Below are positions 10,677 through 20,896 of a DNA stretch of 64,000 nt, in pieces (within the stretch, counting starts at the first letter, position 1; the number at the start of each line of letters is the position of its first letter). The notes under the pieces are model-generated. The model saw only the letters and a program-made list of their open reading frames with translations. It was not told where the DNA came from and did no database searches. The translations under genes and the position numbers were made by a program. Source of the stretch: Olleya marilimosa CAM030 (GTDB lineage Bacteria > Bacteroidota > Bacteroidia > Flavobacteriales > Flavobacteriaceae); contig NZ_JADR01000009.1 in the NCBI RefSeq assembly GCF_000518485.1, forward strand, positions 1-64,000. The letters run 5' to 3'.

Positions 10677-13600
10677 TTATTCTTCTAATCTAATGTCTAA
10701 TCCTAATCCTTTCAATTCGTGCATTAATACGTTGAAAGATTCTGGTAATCCAGGTTCTGGCATTGGTTCTCCTTTAACGATAGCTTCGTAAGTTTTAGCT
10801 CTACCAACTACGTCATCAGATTTAACGGTTAAGATTTCTCTCAACGTTGCAGATGCTCCGTAAGCCTCTAGTGCCCAAACTTCCATCTCTCCAAAACGCT
10901 GACCTCCAAATTGTGCTTTACCACCTAAAGGTTGTTGCGTAATTAAAGAGTATGGTCCGATAGAACGCGCATGCATCTTATCATCTACCATGTGTCCTAA
11001 TTTAAGCATATAGATAACTCCTACTGTTGCAGGTTGATCAAAACGATCTCCAGTTCCACCATCATATAAATATGTATGACCATATCTTGGGATTCCAGCT
11101 TCATCAGTTAATTCATTAATTTGATCAATTGTTGCTCCATCAAAAATTGGTGTAGCAAAGGTGCGACCTAAATCTTGACCAGCCCAACCTAAAACAGTTT
11201 CATAAATCTGTCCAATGTTCATACGAGAAGGTACACCTAATGGATTTAATACAATATCTACAGGAGTTCCATCTTCTAAGAAAGGCATATCCTCTTGACG
11301 TACAATACGTGCAACAATACCCTTGTTACCATGTCGTCCTGCCATTTTATCACCTACTTTTAACTTACGTTTTTTAGCGATATAAACTTTAGCTAACTTG
11401 ATAATACCTGCTGGTAACTCATCTCCTACAGAAATAGTAAACTTCTCACGTCTTAAAGAACCTTGTAAGTCATTTTCTTTAATCTTGTAATTATGAATTA
11501 AATCAGCAACTAACTTATTTGTATGTTCATCTGTTGTCCAAGTACCTCCTGTTAAGTGAGTATAATCGTCAACAGCGTTTAACATTTTTAAAGTGAATTT
11601 TTTACCTTTTGGTAAAACTTCCTCACCTAAATCATTAAATATACCTTGAGATGTTTTACCATTAACAATTGTAAATAGTTTTTCAACTAATACATCTTGT
11701 AATTGTTCAAACTTAGTAAAGTAAAGATTTTCTAACTTAGCGATGTCCTCTTTATCTTGAGCTCTCTTTCTCTTGTCTTTAACTGCTCTAGAAAATAATT
11801 TTTTATTAATAACTACACCATGTAATGAAGGTGAAGCTTTTAATGAAGCATCTTTAACATCTCCAGCTTTATCACCAAAGATTGCACGTAAAAGTTTTTC
11901 TTCTGGAGTTGGATCAGACTCTCCTTTAGGAGTTATCTTACCAATTAAAATATCACCAGGTTTAACTTCTGCACCAACACGGATCATACCGTTTTCATCT
12001 AAGTCTTTAGTAGCCTCTTCTGAAACGTTAGGAATATCGTTTGTTAATTCTTCGTTACCTAATTTAGTATCTCTAACTTCTAAAGAATATTCATCAATGT
12101 GAATTGATGTAAATATATCTTCACGAACAACCTTTTCTGAAATTACAATTGCATCCTCAAAGTTATACCCTTTCCAAGGCATAAAGGCTACTTTCATATT
12201 TCTACCTAAAGCTAATTCACCCTTTTGAGTTGCATAACCTTCAGATAATACTTGTCCTTTAGTAATTTTATCGCCTTTTTTAACAATTGGCTTTAAATTA
12301 ATAGAAGTTCCTTGGTTAGTTTTTCTAAACTTAACTAAAGGATAGGTTTTAATATCACTATCAAAACTAACTTTAGCTTCGTCTTCTGTACGTTCGTACT
12401 TAATAACAATCTCATTTGCATCAACATACTGTACAACACCATCTCCTTCAGCATTAATTAAAACACGAGAATCTGATGCTACTTGTCTTTCTAATCCTGT
12501 TCCAACAATTGGAGCTTGCGGACGTAATAATGGTACAGCCTGACGCATCATGTTTGATCCCATCAATGCACGGTTGGCATCGTCATGCTCTAAGAAAGGA
12601 ATAAGTGACGCAGAAATAGATGAAATTTGATTTGGTGCTACATCAGTATAATGAATATCCTTAGGATCCATTACTGGGAAGTCACCTTCCATACGTGCAA
12701 TTACCTTATCATGTAAAATCTTACCATCTTCATCAACTTTAACAGTTGCTTGAGCTATAAGTTTATCTTCCTCTTCTTCTGCACTTAAATATATTGGAGC
12801 TCCTTTAATATCCACAACGCCATCTGTAACTTTTCTATAAGGTGTTTCAATGAATCCCATTGAATTTACCTTAGCATATACAGATAATGATGAAATTAAT
12901 CCAATGTTTGGTCCCTCAGGAGTTTCAATTGGACAAAGTCTTCCGTAGTGCGTATAGTGAACATCTCGAACTTCGAAACCTGCTCTTTCTCTAGATAAAC
13001 CACCTGGTCCTAGTGCTGATAAACGACGTTTGTGCGTAATTTCAGCTAAAGGATTGGTTTGATCCATGAATTGAGATAACTGGTTAGTTCCGAAGAAAGA
13101 ATTAATAACAGACGAAAGCGTCTTAGCATTAATTAAATCAATAGGAGTAAAAACCTCGTTATCACGAACGTTCATACGTTCACGGATAGTACGTGCCATA
13201 CGTGCTAAACCAACACCAAACTGAGAAGATAATTGCTCTCCAACTGTACGAACACGACGGTTAGATAAGTGATCAATATCATCAATCTCTGCTTTAGAGT
13301 TAATAAGCTCGATTAAGTACTTAATTATAGTAATAATATCTTCTTTGGTAAGCACTTGCTTATCCATTCCGATATCTAATTGTAATTTTTTATTCATTCT
13401 ATAACGACCTACTTCTCCAAGAGAATAACGTTGATCACTAAAGAATAATTTATCTATAATACCACGTGCTGTTTCCTCATCTGGCGGCTCAGCATTACGT
13501 AATTGTCTATAGATATGTTCTACTGCTTCTTTTTCAGAGTTAGTAGGGTCTTTTTGAAGTGTATTATGAATAATTGCGTAATCACCTTGTTGAGCACTTT

Positions 13601-14489
13601 CTTTGTGTAAAAGAATAGTTTTAACATCAATCTCAAGGATTTCTTCAATATTATCTTTATCTAATTCTGTATCACGATCTAAAACTATCTCGTTACGCTC
13701 AATAGAAACAACCTCACCAGTATCTTCATCAACAAAATCTTCATGCCATGTATTAAGCACACGAGCTGCTAATTTACGACCTATGATTTTTTTAAGACCA
13801 GACTTAGATACCTTTACTTCTTCTGCAAGGTCAAATATTTCTAATATATCTTTATCACGCTCAAAACCAATAGCTCTAAAAAGAGTAGTTACAGGTAACT
13901 TCTTCTTTCTATCAATGTACGCATACATTACTTGGTTAATATCTGTAGCGAATTCTATCCATGATCCTTTAAAAGGAATAACTCTTGCTGAATATAATTT
14001 GGTTCCATTTGCATGGAAAGACTGTCCAAAAAATACACCTGGAGATCTATGTAATTGAGAAACTACTACACGTTCTGCTCCATTGATACAAAAAGTACCA
14101 GAAGGTGTCATGTAAGGTATAGTTCCAAGGTACACATCCTGGACAATGGTCTCGAAATCCTCATGTTCAGGGTCTGTACAATATAACTTTAACCTAGCTT
14201 TTAATGGAACGCTATAGGTTAGTCCTCTTTCAATACATTCTTCAATGGTATATCTTGGTGGATCAATAAAGTAATCTAAAAATTCTAATACGAATTGATT
14301 ACGTGTGTCTGTAATTGGAAAGTTTTCCATGAAGGTATTATATAAACCTTCATCACCTCTTTCTTCAGATTTTGTTTCTAACTGGAAAAAATCCTGAAAG
14401 GATTTAATCTGAATATCCATGAAATCTGGGTATTCTGTTCTATTTACAATAGACGAGAAATTTAATCTTTCAGCTTGTGTTACTAACAT
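10677..14489 (-). CDS. rpoB: DNA-directed RNA polymerase subunit beta
   Basis: The beta subunit of RNA polymerase, 1270 residues from the ATG at 14489 ([13 protein letters not shown]). A TTG one codon upstream is open but not needed. The rifampicin pocket (about residues 465-500) reads [18 protein letters not shown] and carries the wild-type residues at the positions equivalent to E. coli D516, H526 and S531, so no resistance change is visible there. The C-terminal part has HGNKGIV, GVPSRMN and [24 protein letters not shown], all conserved in beta. It follows rplL across a 124-base gap that contains a large hairpin, and precedes rpoC. Confidence 0.98.
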   Translation of the reverse strand: MLVTQAERLNFSSIVNRTEYPDFMDIQIKSFQDFFQLETKSEERGDEGLYNTFMENFPITDTRNQFVLEFLDYFIDPPRYTIEECIERGLTYSVPLKARLKLYCTDPEHEDFETIVQDVYLGTIPYMTPSGTFCINGAERVVVSQLHRSPGVFFGQSFHANGTKLYSARVIPFKGSWIEFATDINQVMYAYIDRKKKLPVTTLFRAIGFERDKDILEIFDLAEEVKVSKSGLKKIIGRKLAARVLNTWHEDFVDEDTGEVVSIERNEIVLDRDTELDKDNIEEILEIDVKTILLHKESAQQGDYAIIHNTLQKDPTNSEKEAVEHIYRQLRNAEPPDEETARGIIDKLFFSDQRYSLGEVGRYRMNKKLQLDIGMDKQVLTKEDIITIIKYLIELINSKAEIDDIDHLSNRRVRTVGEQLSSQFGVGLARMARTIRERMNVRDNEVFTPIDLINAKTLSSVINSFFGTNQLSQFMDQTNPLAEITHKRRLSALGPGGLSRERAGFEVRDVHYTHYGRLCPIETPEGPNIGLISSLSVYAKVNSMGFIETPYRKVTDGVVDIKGAPIYLSAEEEEDKLIAQATVKVDEDGKILHDKVIARMEGDFPVMDPKDIHYTDVAPNQISSISASLIPFLEHDDANRALMGSNMMRQAVPLLRPQAPIVGTGLERQVASDSRVLINAEGDGVVQYVDANEIVIKYERTEDEAKVSFDSDIKTYPLVKFRKTNQGTSINLKPIVKKGDKITKGQVLSEGYATQKGELALGRNMKVAFMPWKGYNFEDAIVISEKVVREDIFTSIHIDEYSLEVRDTKLGNEELTNDIPNVSEEATKDLDENGMIRVGAEVKPGDILIGKITPKGESDPTPEEKLLRAIFGDKAGDVKDASLKASPSLHGVVINKKLFSRAVKDKRKRAQDKEDIAKLENLYFTKFEQLQDVLVEKLFTIVNGKTSQGIFNDLGEEVLPKGKKFTLKMLNAVDDYTHLTGGTWTTDEHTNKLVADLIHNYKIKENDLQGSLRREKFTISVGDELPAGIIKLAKVYIAKKRKLKVGDKMAGRHGNKGIVARIVRQEDMPFLEDGTPVDIVLNPLGVPSRMNIGQIYETVLGWAGQDLGRTFATPIFDGATIDQINELTDEAGIPRYGHTYLYDGGTGDRFDQPATVGVIYMLKLGHMVDDKMHARSIGPYSLITQQPLGGKAQFGGQRFGEMEVWALEAYGASATLREILTVKSDDVVGRAKTYEAIVKGEPMPEPGLPESFNVLMHELKGLGLDIRLEE

Positions 14490-14551
14490 CAATGGACGAA
14501 ATTTTGATTAAAAAAAATATTATTTTATATAGCTAATCACTATATACGACA

Positions 14552-14594
14552 AATGGTTTAGGTCGTAAAGCGTATGCTTCAGACCTAAACCTTT
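14552..14594 (-). other. Large hairpin between rplL and rpoB, likely attenuator
   Basis: GGTTTAGGTC (14555-14564) pairs with GACCTAAACC (14582-14591), extended by AAA/TTT at the base, and a smaller stem AAGC/GCTT sits inside the loop. No U-tract follows on the transcript strand. Its position matches the rplL-rpoB attenuator/processing region known in E. coli, where it sets the ratio of ribosomal protein to polymerase synthesis; that role here is inferred. Confidence 0.6.
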
Positions 14595-14613
14595 GTAAAA
14601 TTATTTGGTAAGC

Positions 14614-14988
14614 TTACTTAAGCTCAACCTCAGCTCCTGCCTCTTCTAAAGAAGTTTTTAACCCTTCAGCTTCGTCTTTAGATACACCTTCTTTAATGTT
14701 ACTTGGTGCGCTATCAACTAATTCTTTAGCTTCTTTTAAACCTAAACCAGTTAATTCTTTAACTAATTTAACAACTGCAAGCTTAGATGCTCCAGCTGCT
14801 TTAAGAACTACGTCGAATTCAGTTTGAGCTTCAGCAGCATCACCTCCTGCAGCTGGACCAGCCGCAACAGCTACTGCAGCAGCAGCAGGTTCGATACCAT
14901 ATTCATCTTTTAAAATAGTAGCTAACTCATTTACTTCTTTAACAGTAAGGTTAACTAATTGTTCTGCGAAATCTTTTAAATCTGCCAT
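14614..14988 (-). CDS. rplL: 50S ribosomal protein L7/L12
   Basis: The stalk protein that recruits translation factors to the ribosome, 124 residues. The N-terminal dimerisation helix ([18 protein letters not shown]) is followed by an Ala/Gly-rich hinge ([17 protein letters not shown]) and the globular C-terminal domain with [18 protein letters not shown]. It lies 59 bases after rplJ, so the two are expected to be co-transcribed, as in nearly all bacteria. The higher copy number of L7/L12 in the ribosome fits a hairpin just downstream that may reduce transcription into rpoB. Confidence 0.98.
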   Translation of the reverse strand: MADLKDFAEQLVNLTVKEVNELATILKDEYGIEPAAAAVAVAAGPAAGGDAAEAQTEFDVVLKAAGASKLAVVKLVKELTGLGLKEAKELVDSAPSNIKEGVSKDEAEGLKTSLEEAGAEVELK

Positions 14989-15047
14989 TTTTCTATCGTT
15001 TTAATTTTGTAATTTAATATATAATTGTAAAAGTGCCTAAGTTGGTA

Positions 15048-15569
15048 TTATCCCTCTTTTTGAGATAATGTTTTTAAGATACCTGAAAGTGTTCCTCCAC
15101 TAGATTTAAGAGCTGAAATAACATTCTTAGCTGGTGATTGTAATAATCCTACGATGTCACCAATTAACTCTTCTCTAGACTTGATGTCCACTAACATATC
15201 TAACTGATTGTCTCCTAAGTAAACTGCTTCTTCAATAAAAGCACCTTTTAATAAAGGCTTATCAGATTTTTTTCTAAAAGTCTTTATTACCTTAGCTGGA
15301 GCATTACCAGTTTCAGAATACATCACAGATGTATTTCCTTTTAATACTGATGGTAAATCTCCAAAATCTCTATCTGAAGCTTCCATCGCTTTTTCAAGTA
15401 ATGTATTTTTAACAACCGCTAACTTAATGTTTGCTTTGTAACAAGCACGACGTAAGTCAGAAGTAGTTCCTGCGTTTAAACCAGAAATATCTGCTATATA
15501 GATATTAGAATTTTCGGCTAATTGTACAGTTAAGTCTTTAATTACTTGTGATTTTTCTTCTCTAGTCAT
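15048..15569 (-). CDS. rplJ: 50S ribosomal protein L10
   Basis: L10 (uL10) anchors the L7/L12 dimers at the base of the ribosomal stalk. It has 173 residues, the usual length. The N-terminus MTREEKSQVIKDLTVQL and the core LRRACYKANIKLAVVKNTLLEKA are typical, and the C-terminal helix (PAKNVISALKSSGGTLSG) is where L7/L12 binds. It starts 20 bases after rplA and precedes rplL. In E. coli the L10-L7/L12 complex represses its own mRNA leader; no such leader structure was recognised in the short 15570-15589 gap. Confidence 0.97.
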   Translation of the reverse strand: MTREEKSQVIKDLTVQLAENSNIYIADISGLNAGTTSDLRRACYKANIKLAVVKNTLLEKAMEASDRDFGDLPSVLKGNTSVMYSETGNAPAKVIKTFRKKSDKPLLKGAFIEEAVYLGDNQLDMLVDIKSREELIGDIVGLLQSPAKNVISALKSSGGTLSGILKTLSQKEG

Positions 15570-15589
15570 AATATAAAGTTTTTAACTCC

Positions 15590-16279
15590 TTAACCTATTT
15601 TAGTCTCCACAGCAATACTAGGACTCATGGTAGAAGACATAAAAATGCTCTTTACATAAACTCCTTTTGCAGCAGTTGGTTTAAGTTTTAATATTGTTGT
15701 TAATAATTCGTTTGCGTTATCTTCAATCTTATCAGCAGTAAATGAAGCTTTTCCAATTGAAGCATGAACGATACCAGTTTTATCAACTTTAAAATCAATT
15801 TTACCAGCTTTCACTTCTGTTACAGCTTTTGCAACGTCCATTGTTACCGTTCCTGTTTTTGGGTTAGGCATTAAACCACGAGGACCTAATACACGTCCTA
15901 AAGGACCTAATTTACCCATAACACTAGGCATAGTAATGATAACGTCAACATCAGTCCAACCACTCTTGATTTTATCAAGGTACTCGTCTAAACCAACGTA
16001 ATCAGCACCAGCTTCTTTCGCCTCAGCCTCTTTGTCTGGAGTTACTAAAGCTAATACCTTAGTATCTTTACCAGTTCCATGAGGAAGAGAAACAACTCCT
16101 CTAACCATTTGATTAGCCTTACGAGGATCTACTCCTAAACGTATTGCCAAATCAACAGAAGCGTCGAATTTAGTGTTAGTAATATCTTTTATTAATACCG
16201 AAGCTTCTTTTAAAGAATAAACTTTATCTTTTTCTATTTTTGCTACAGCTTCTTTTTGTTTTCTTGTCAATCTTGCCAT
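15590..16279 (-). CDS. rplA: 50S ribosomal protein L1
   Basis: L1 (uL1) forms the mobile stalk on the E-site side of the large subunit. It has 229 residues. The signature [19 protein letters not shown] near the middle is intact, with [13 protein letters not shown] before it. It is 17 bases after rplK in the same orientation, the conserved L11-L1 pair. In many bacteria L1 represses translation of this bicistronic unit; no clear copy of its rRNA-like target could be identified by eye. Confidence 0.97.
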   Translation of the reverse strand: MARLTRKQKEAVAKIEKDKVYSLKEASVLIKDITNTKFDASVDLAIRLGVDPRKANQMVRGVVSLPHGTGKDTKVLALVTPDKEAEAKEAGADYVGLDEYLDKIKSGWTDVDVIITMPSVMGKLGPLGRVLGPRGLMPNPKTGTVTMDVAKAVTEVKAGKIDFKVDKTGIVHASIGKASFTADKIEDNANELLTTILKLKPTAAKGVYVKSIFMSSTMSPSIAVETKIG

Positions 16280-16296
16280 TTTAAAATCTTTTTAGG

Positions 16297-16737
16297 TTAA
16301 TTTGGTGCATCACCACCTTTAACAGTTATACCCATAGATCTTGCAGTACCAGCAATCATCTTCATTGCAGAATCTAATGTAAATGCATTTAAATCTACCA
16401 TTTTGTCTTCCGCAATAGTTTTGATTTGATCCCAAGAAACTTTTGCTACTTTCTTAACGTGTGGTTCTCCTGAACCTTTTTTCACTTTGGCCGCTTCTAG
16501 TAATTGTACAGCAGCTGGTGGTGTTTTGATTACAAAATCAAATGATTTGTCCTTGTAAACCGAAATCACAACTGGTAACACTTTACCAGCTTTATCTTGA
16601 GTTCTAGCATTAAACTGCTTACAAAACTCCATGATATTAACACCTGCAGCACCTAGAGCGGGTCCAACCGGTGGCGAAGGATTCGCTGCACCTCCCCTAA
16701 CTTGTAGTTTAACTACTTTTCCTAGTTCTTTTGCCAT
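16297..16737 (-). CDS. rplK: 50S ribosomal protein L11
   Basis: L11 (uL11) is part of the GTPase-associated centre of the large subunit. It has 146 residues. The proline-rich N-terminal domain ([27 protein letters not shown]) is split here as [13 protein letters not shown] and [12 protein letters not shown], and the C-terminal rRNA-binding domain ends with [13 protein letters not shown]. It lies 71 bases downstream of nusG, giving the canonical order secE-nusG-rplK-rplA. Confidence 0.97.
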   Translation of the reverse strand: MAKELGKVVKLQVRGGAANPSPPVGPALGAAGVNIMEFCKQFNARTQDKAGKVLPVVISVYKDKSFDFVIKTPPAAVQLLEAAKVKKGSGEPHVKKVAKVSWDQIKTIAEDKMVDLNAFTLDSAMKMIAGTARSMGITVKGGDAPN

Positions 16738-16808
16738 TTTGAATAAATTAATTTGATGCTATGTTTAAGTGGAAGCCTAAAAAAGCATTATTATTAGTGT
16801 AACAATTA

Positions 16809-17363
16809 TTATATTTTTTCTACTTGCATGTAACTTAACTCTAATGGTGTCTTTCTTCCAAAAATCTTAACCATTACTTCTAACTTACGTTTTTCTTCAT
16901 TTATATTTTCAATAGTACCATCAAAACCATTAAAAGGTCCATCTATAACCTTAACAGTTTCTCCTTTAGTAAAAGGTATTGCTACATTGACATCTGCATC
17001 CACTGAAAGTTCGTCAACTTTACCTAACATTCTATTTACTTCTGATTGTCTCAAAGGTAAAGGATCACCTCCTTTAGTAGCTCCTAGAAAACCAATAACA
17101 TTAGTAATAGATTTAATAATATGAGGAATTTCTCCTGTAAGGTTTGCTTTAATCATTATATAACCACTAAAGTAAACTTTTTCTTTATTTACTTTTTTAC
17201 CATTTCTAATTTGCACTACATTTTCAGTAGGAACTAAAACCTGTTCTACATAGTCTTGCAAACCTAGCCTAGCAATTTCATTTTCGATATAAGCCTTAAT
17301 TTTATTTTCTTGACCACTTACAGCTCTTACTACGTACCATTTTTTTTCTCCAACTTCAGCCAT
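16809..17363 (-). CDS. nusG: Transcription termination/antitermination factor NusG
   Basis: NusG binds RNA polymerase and couples it to ribosomes or Rho. The 184 residues contain the N-terminal NGN domain (KKWYVVRAVSGQENKIKAYI, then VYFSGYIMIKANL) and a C-terminal KOW motif (GETVKVIDGPFNGFDGTI). It begins 6 bases after the secE stop, consistent with the conserved secE-nusG operon. A paralogous UpxY/RfaH-type factor is less likely given the full operon context. Confidence 0.96.
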   Translation of the reverse strand: MAEVGEKKWYVVRAVSGQENKIKAYIENEIARLGLQDYVEQVLVPTENVVQIRNGKKVNKEKVYFSGYIMIKANLTGEIPHIIKSITNVIGFLGATKGGDPLPLRQSEVNRMLGKVDELSVDADVNVAIPFTKGETVKVIDGPFNGFDGTIENINEEKRKLEVMVKIFGRKTPLELSYMQVEKI

Positions 17364-17369
17364 AGCATT

Positions 17370-17564
17370 TTATCCTATTAGATTGAAATATAAACTAATT
17401 ACTTTACTAAAAACAGTATCTATACCCCAAATAGCTAAAGAGAAAATAATTGAAAAAACAGCCACAAGGATTGTCAAACTTTGTGCCTCCGACCATGGTG
17501 TCCAAGTGACATTGTTTTTTAACTCTCCAAATGATTCTTTTATATAGTTTACTATTCCAGCCAT
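17370..17564 (-). CDS. secE: Preprotein translocase subunit SecE
   Basis: The small essential subunit of the SecYEG channel in the inner membrane. It has 64 residues: a short amphipathic cytoplasmic helix (YIKESFGELKNNVTWTPW) and one membrane segment (about residues 29-60). The short one-helix form is normal outside the Enterobacteria. It sits between tRNA-Trp and nusG, as in most bacteria. Confidence 0.95.
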   Translation of the reverse strand: MAGIVNYIKESFGELKNNVTWTPWSEAQSLTILVAVFSIIFSLAIWGIDTVFSKVISLYFNLIG

Positions 17565-17643
17565 GTTATTTTATTTAATATTATTAAACGGAATGAATTC
17601 CTTTAATACTTTTTAGAATAAATTCAAAATATATTCTAAGTTG

Positions 17644-17716
17644 CACGGGTTGAGAGACTCGAACTCCCGACACCTGGTTTTGGAGACCAGTGCTCTACCA
17701 ACTGAGCTAAACCCGT
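17644..17716 (-). tRNA. tRNA-Trp (CCA anticodon)
   Basis: The minus strand folds into a complete cloverleaf: acceptor ACGGGTT/AACCCGT, D-arm TAGCTCAGTTGGTAGAGC, anticodon loop CTCCAAAA with anticodon CCA, and T-arm GGGAGTTCGAGTCTC. The CCA tail is not encoded. Its place between tuf and secE is conserved in bacteria. Confidence 0.95.
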
Positions 17717-17727
17717 AAACATAAATC

Positions 17728-17752
17728 AAGGCACTTCTTAACGAAGTGCCTT
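17728..17752 (-). terminator. Hairpin after tuf, partial terminator
   Basis: AAGGCACTTC and GAAGTGCCTT form a perfect 10-bp stem around a 5-base loop, 24 bases after the tuf stop. The transcript then reads TTGATTTATGTTT, only moderately U-rich, so some read-through into tRNA-Trp and secE is likely. Confidence 0.6.
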
Positions 17753-17775
17753 AATTTTATATTTAAAACTATAAA

Positions 17776-18963
17776 TTAGTCTAAAATTTCAGTTACCTGA
17801 CCTGCTCCTACTGTTCTACCACCTTCACGTATAGCGAAACGTAATCCAACATTCATTGCGATCTTTTGAATTAACTCAACATGAATAGTTAAGTTATCTC
17901 CTGGCATAACCATCTCTACTCCTTCAGGTAAAGCTATATTTCCTGTCACGTCAGTTGTACGAACGTAAAATTGAGGACGATAGTTGTTATGGAATGGAGT
18001 GTGACGTCCACCTTCTTCTTTTTTAAGGATATAAACCTCTGCTTTGAATTTAGCGTGTGGTGTAACTGATCCTGGCTTAACGATTACCATTCCTCTTGAG
18101 ATTTGAGACTTCTCAATACCTCTTAATAGAATACCTGCGTTATCTCCAGCTTCACCTCTATCTAATATCTGACGGAACATTTCGATTCCTGTAATTGTAG
18201 ATGTTAATTTTTCAGCACCCATACCAATGATCTCAACAGGATCACCTGTATTAGCGATACCAGTTTCGATACGTCCTGTTGCAACAGTACCACGACCTGT
18301 AATAGAGAATACATCCTCGATTGGCATTAAGAAAGGCTTATCAACCTCACGTAATGGCTCTTCGATCCATGCATCTACTTGTGCCATTAATTCCATTACT
18401 GTATCAACCCACTTTTGCTCACCATTTAAAGCTCCTAATGCAGAACCAGAAACAACAGGTCCATTATCTCCATCATACTCATAGAAAGATAATAACTCTC
18501 TAACCTCCATGTCTACTAATTCTAAAAGCTCTTCATCATCAACCATATCCACTTTGTTTAAGAATACTACAATTCTTGGGATTCCTACCTGACGACCTAA
18601 TAAGATGTGCTCACGAGTTTGTGGCATTGGACCATCTGTTGCAGCTACTACTAATATAGCTCCATCCATTTGCGCAGCACCAGTTACCATGTTTTTAACG
18701 TAATCGGCGTGACCTGGACAATCTACGTGTGCATAGTGACGATTAGCTGTAGAATACTCTACGTGTGATGTATTAATTGTGATACCTCTTTCTTTTTCTT
18801 CAGGAGCGTTATCAATTTGATCGAATGATCTTGCTTCTGATAAACCTGCATCAGCTAATACTTTAGTAATAGCAGCAGTTAAAGTTGTTTTACCGTGATC
18901 TACGTGTCCAATTGTACCAATATTTAAGTGTGGTTTTGAACGATCGAAAGTTGCCTTTGCCAT
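17776..18963 (-). CDS. tuf: Elongation factor Tu
   Basis: EF-Tu delivers aminoacyl-tRNA to the ribosome. The 395 residues match the family. GTPase motifs are GHVDHGKT at 19-26, DCPGH at 81-85 and NKVD at 136-139; domain 2 has the usual [21 protein letters not shown] region (start and end visible as MPIEDVFSI and GRGTVATGR) and the C-terminus ends [14 protein letters not shown]. It sits between a cluster of four tRNA genes and tRNA-Trp on the same strand, the classic tufB arrangement. Expression is probably driven by the strong promoter at 19519-19548. Confidence 0.98.
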   Translation of the reverse strand: MAKATFDRSKPHLNIGTIGHVDHGKTTLTAAITKVLADAGLSEARSFDQIDNAPEEKERGITINTSHVEYSTANRHYAHVDCPGHADYVKNMVTGAAQMDGAILVVAATDGPMPQTREHILLGRQVGIPRIVVFLNKVDMVDDEELLELVDMEVRELLSFYEYDGDNGPVVSGSALGALNGEQKWVDTVMELMAQVDAWIEEPLREVDKPFLMPIEDVFSITGRGTVATGRIETGIANTGDPVEIIGMGAEKLTSTITGIEMFRQILDRGEAGDNAGILLRGIEKSQISRGMVIVKPGSVTPHAKFKAEVYILKKEEGGRHTPFHNNYRPQFYVRTTDVTGNIALPEGVEMVMPGDNLTIHVELIQKIAMNVGLRFAIREGGRTVGAGQVTEILD

Positions 18964-19031
18964 GTTTTAATAATTTAATCTTAGTTATATAATAATATTA
19001 GTGTATTCTTTTTATTCTATTCTTTATTCTG

Positions 19032-19103
19032 AGCCAATGACGGGAATTGAACCCGTGACCTCTTCCTTACCAAGGAAACGCTCTACCCCTGAGCTACACC
19101 GGC
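19032..19103 (-). tRNA. tRNA-Thr (GGT anticodon)
   Basis: The minus strand gives acceptor GCCGGTG/CATTGGC with two G-U pairs, D-arm TAGCTCAGGGGTAGAGC, anticodon arm TTTCCTTGGTAAGGAA (anticodon GGT) and T-arm ACGGGTTCAATTCCCGT. It is the tRNA nearest tuf. Confidence 0.94.
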
Positions 19104-19114
19104 TTAAATATTAG

Positions 19115-19187
19115 AGCGAGAGACCGGGTTCGAACCGGCGACATTCAGCTTGGAAGGCTGACGCTCTACCAACTGAGCTACTCTCGC
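19115..19187 (-). tRNA. tRNA-Gly (TCC anticodon)
   Basis: Acceptor GCGAGAG/CTCTCGC, D-arm TAGCTCAGTTGGTAGAGC, anticodon arm TCAGCCTTCCAAGCTGA with anticodon TCC, and T-arm GCCGGTTCGAACCCGGT are all intact on the minus strand. Confidence 0.95.
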
Positions 19188-19236
19188 AATTATTTAAAAT
19201 CCTTTTTTTTGTTTAAAACTTTTTTTTTCAAAAAAG

Positions 19237-19318
<82 letters not shown>

Positions 19319-19392
19319 AATTTTAAACTTTTCACTCTTTTAAAGAACTTTACAAACTTAAACAAAAAACTTATCTATTCAAGTTTATTTTG

Positions 19393-19466
19393 AGCCGATG
19401 GAGGGACTCGAACCCACGACCTGCTGATTACAAATCAGCTGCTCTAGCCAGCTGAGCTACATCGGC
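19393..19466 (-). tRNA. tRNA-Thr (TGT anticodon)
   Basis: Acceptor GCCGATG/CATCGGC, D-arm TAGCTCAGCTGGCTAGAGC, anticodon arm GCTGATTTGTAATCAGC (anticodon TGT) and T-arm CGTGGGTTCGAGTCCC. It is the first gene of the tRNA-tuf transcript, about 53 bases after the -7 element. Confidence 0.95.
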
Positions 19467-19518
19467 TTTTTTATGCTAATTTTATTTCTAAAAAAAGCCC
19501 GCTATTTCTAACGGACTG

Positions 19519-19548
19519 CAAATGTAAATATTTATTTAATTATTCAAA
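19519..19548 (-). promoter_or_regulatory. Promoter of the tRNA-tuf-ribosomal block
   Basis: On the minus strand TTTG (19548-19545) is followed after 18 bases by TACATTTG (19526-19519). This fits the Bacteroidota housekeeping consensus TTG-N17-23-TAnnTTTG closely. Transcription would begin about 45 bases upstream of tRNA-Thr(TGT) and run through tuf. Confidence 0.75.
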
Positions 19549-19554
19549 ACATTT

Positions 19555-19869
19555 TTATGAAATATTTTTAAATTTTTCTCTTAATTTTTCTTTTCGCTTT
19601 TTTAATTGCCTTTCTAAAGAGGCTACAGCTATATCAGCCCCTTCTTCAAATGACTTACATTGTTTTTTTACAACCAAGCAATCTCCTGGTACATTTATTT
19701 TAGCTTCAAATATTTTATTGAGCTTATTACTACTCTTTTCTACTTTTAAATAAACTTCGGACTGTATTACTTTATCGTAGTACATTTCAAGTTTATCCAT
19801 TCGTTTTTGAATGAACTCTAATAATTGGGGATTAGCATTAAAGTTTACTGCTTGTGTGTTTACCTTCAT
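19555..19869 (-). CDS. hpf: Ribosome hibernation-promoting factor, short form
   Basis: A 104-residue protein of the HPF/RaiA (YfiA) family, which binds the 30S A/P-site region and drives inactive ribosomes into dimers or protects them. It begins MKVNTQAVNFNANPQLLEFI, keeps the beta-alpha-beta-beta-beta-alpha core with FEAKINVPGDCLVVKK, and ends in a basic helix (RQLKKRKEKLREKFK). The C-terminal dimerisation domain of long HPF is absent. It starts 25 bases after the xerC stop, so the two are probably one operon, an association common in this family of bacteria. The gene ends only 7 bases before the tRNA-tuf promoter. Confidence 0.93.
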   Translation of the reverse strand: MKVNTQAVNFNANPQLLEFIQKRMDKLEMYYDKVIQSEVYLKVEKSSNKLNKIFEAKINVPGDCLVVKKQCKSFEEGADIAVASLERQLKKRKEKLREKFKNIS

Positions 19870-19894
19870 ACTTTAAAATTTTGTGGTTAAACAT

Positions 19895-20785
19895 TTATTT
19901 TTTGCTTCTAGGATGTGCTTTTGCGTATACTTTTTTTAACTCAGCAATACTATTGTGAGTATATACTTGAGTAGCTGCCAAACTTGAATGGCCTAACAAC
20001 TCCTTAACAGCATTTAGCTCTGCTCCTTCATTTAATAAGTGCGTTGCAAATGAATGCCTAAGAATATGCGGACTTTTTTTTACTTTACTAGAAGCCTTAC
20101 TAAAGTAATCATTTATAATTCTGTAAACAAGAGTTTCATATATTTTAACTCCCTTTTTTGTTAAAACCAAATACTCATTATCTGTAATAGTTTCTAATTT
20201 ATTTCTTTCTAACTTATAACTATTTACACTATTCACTATCATGGGTAATAGTGGAATTATACGTTCTTTATTTCTTTTTCCTAAAATTTTGACTGTTTTA
20301 TTTATTAAATCAACATCTTTTAACTTTATATTAATTAACTCTATACGTCTAATTCCAGTTGAATAAAACAATTCTATTATTAATTTATTTCTAAGACCTT
20401 CAAAATCTTGGTCATGATTTATTTGGTCTAAAACGGTTGCAATTTCTTTCTCTGAAAATGGAATTTGAACTTTTTTACTAGTTTTAAGCGCTTTGTGTTT
20501 TGAAAGTGGATTTAGATTTACTTCTTCAATTTTAAGTAGAAATTTGTAAAAACTATTTAATGCTGAAATCTTTCTATTTATACTCCTGTTAGTTATATCT
20601 TTTTGCACCAAACTAACTATCCAACTCCTAATTTGCGAATAGTGAACCTCCTTTATTGTAGTTGTTTGATCTTCTTCATTAACAAAATTTAAAAAGGTTT
20701 CAATATCTTTTTTATAAGCATTAACAGTTAGCTGGGAATATTTTTTTTCGAGCAATAGATAGTCTAAAAAGGCTTTTAATAGCAT
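19895..20785 (-). CDS. xerC: Tyrosine recombinase XerC/XerD
   Basis: A 296-residue site-specific recombinase that most likely resolves chromosome dimers at dif. The N-terminal SAM-like domain (residues 1-95) is followed by the catalytic domain with all expected residues: R146 (STGIRRIEL), K170 (LGK), H240 and R243 (HILRHSFATHL), H266 (LLGHSS) and nucleophile Y275 (QVYTH). Length and sequence fit housekeeping Xer proteins rather than an integrase of a mobile element, and no attachment site, phage or transposon gene is nearby. It lies between rpsU and hpf on the same strand. Confidence 0.9.
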   Translation of the reverse strand: MLLKAFLDYLLLEKKYSQLTVNAYKKDIETFLNFVNEEDQTTTIKEVHYSQIRSWIVSLVQKDITNRSINRKISALNSFYKFLLKIEEVNLNPLSKHKALKTSKKVQIPFSEKEIATVLDQINHDQDFEGLRNKLIIELFYSTGIRRIELINIKLKDVDLINKTVKILGKRNKERIIPLLPMIVNSVNSYKLERNKLETITDNEYLVLTKKGVKIYETLVYRIINDYFSKASSKVKKSPHILRHSFATHLLNEGAELNAVKELLGHSSLAATQVYTHNSIAELKKVYAKAHPRSKK

Positions 20786-20846
20786 TATATTTTAAATGTT
20801 TGAATAGGTTAAATATAACATTTTGCATTGGATTTAATAATAAAAG

Positions 20847-20880
20847 AAAAATCCCACTAAATGACTTAGTGGGATTTTTA
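20847..20880 (-). terminator. Terminator after rpsU
   Basis: AAAAATCCCACTAA (20847-20860) and TTAGTGGGATTTTT (20866-20879) make a 14-bp stem with a 5-base loop and flanking A/T runs, 16 bases after the rpsU stop. The stem also suits termination from the opposite strand. Confidence 0.85.
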
Positions 20881-20896
20881 ATATTAGTTGAAACTT

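Noticed and set aside
11773-14058. Plus-strand reading frames inside rpoB and rpoC
   Set aside because: They are shadows of highly conserved minus-strand genes.
19895-20785. Integrase of a genomic island
   Set aside because: Sequence and neighbours (hpf, rpsU) fit housekeeping XerC; the adjacent tRNAs show no duplicated ends and there are no mobile genes.
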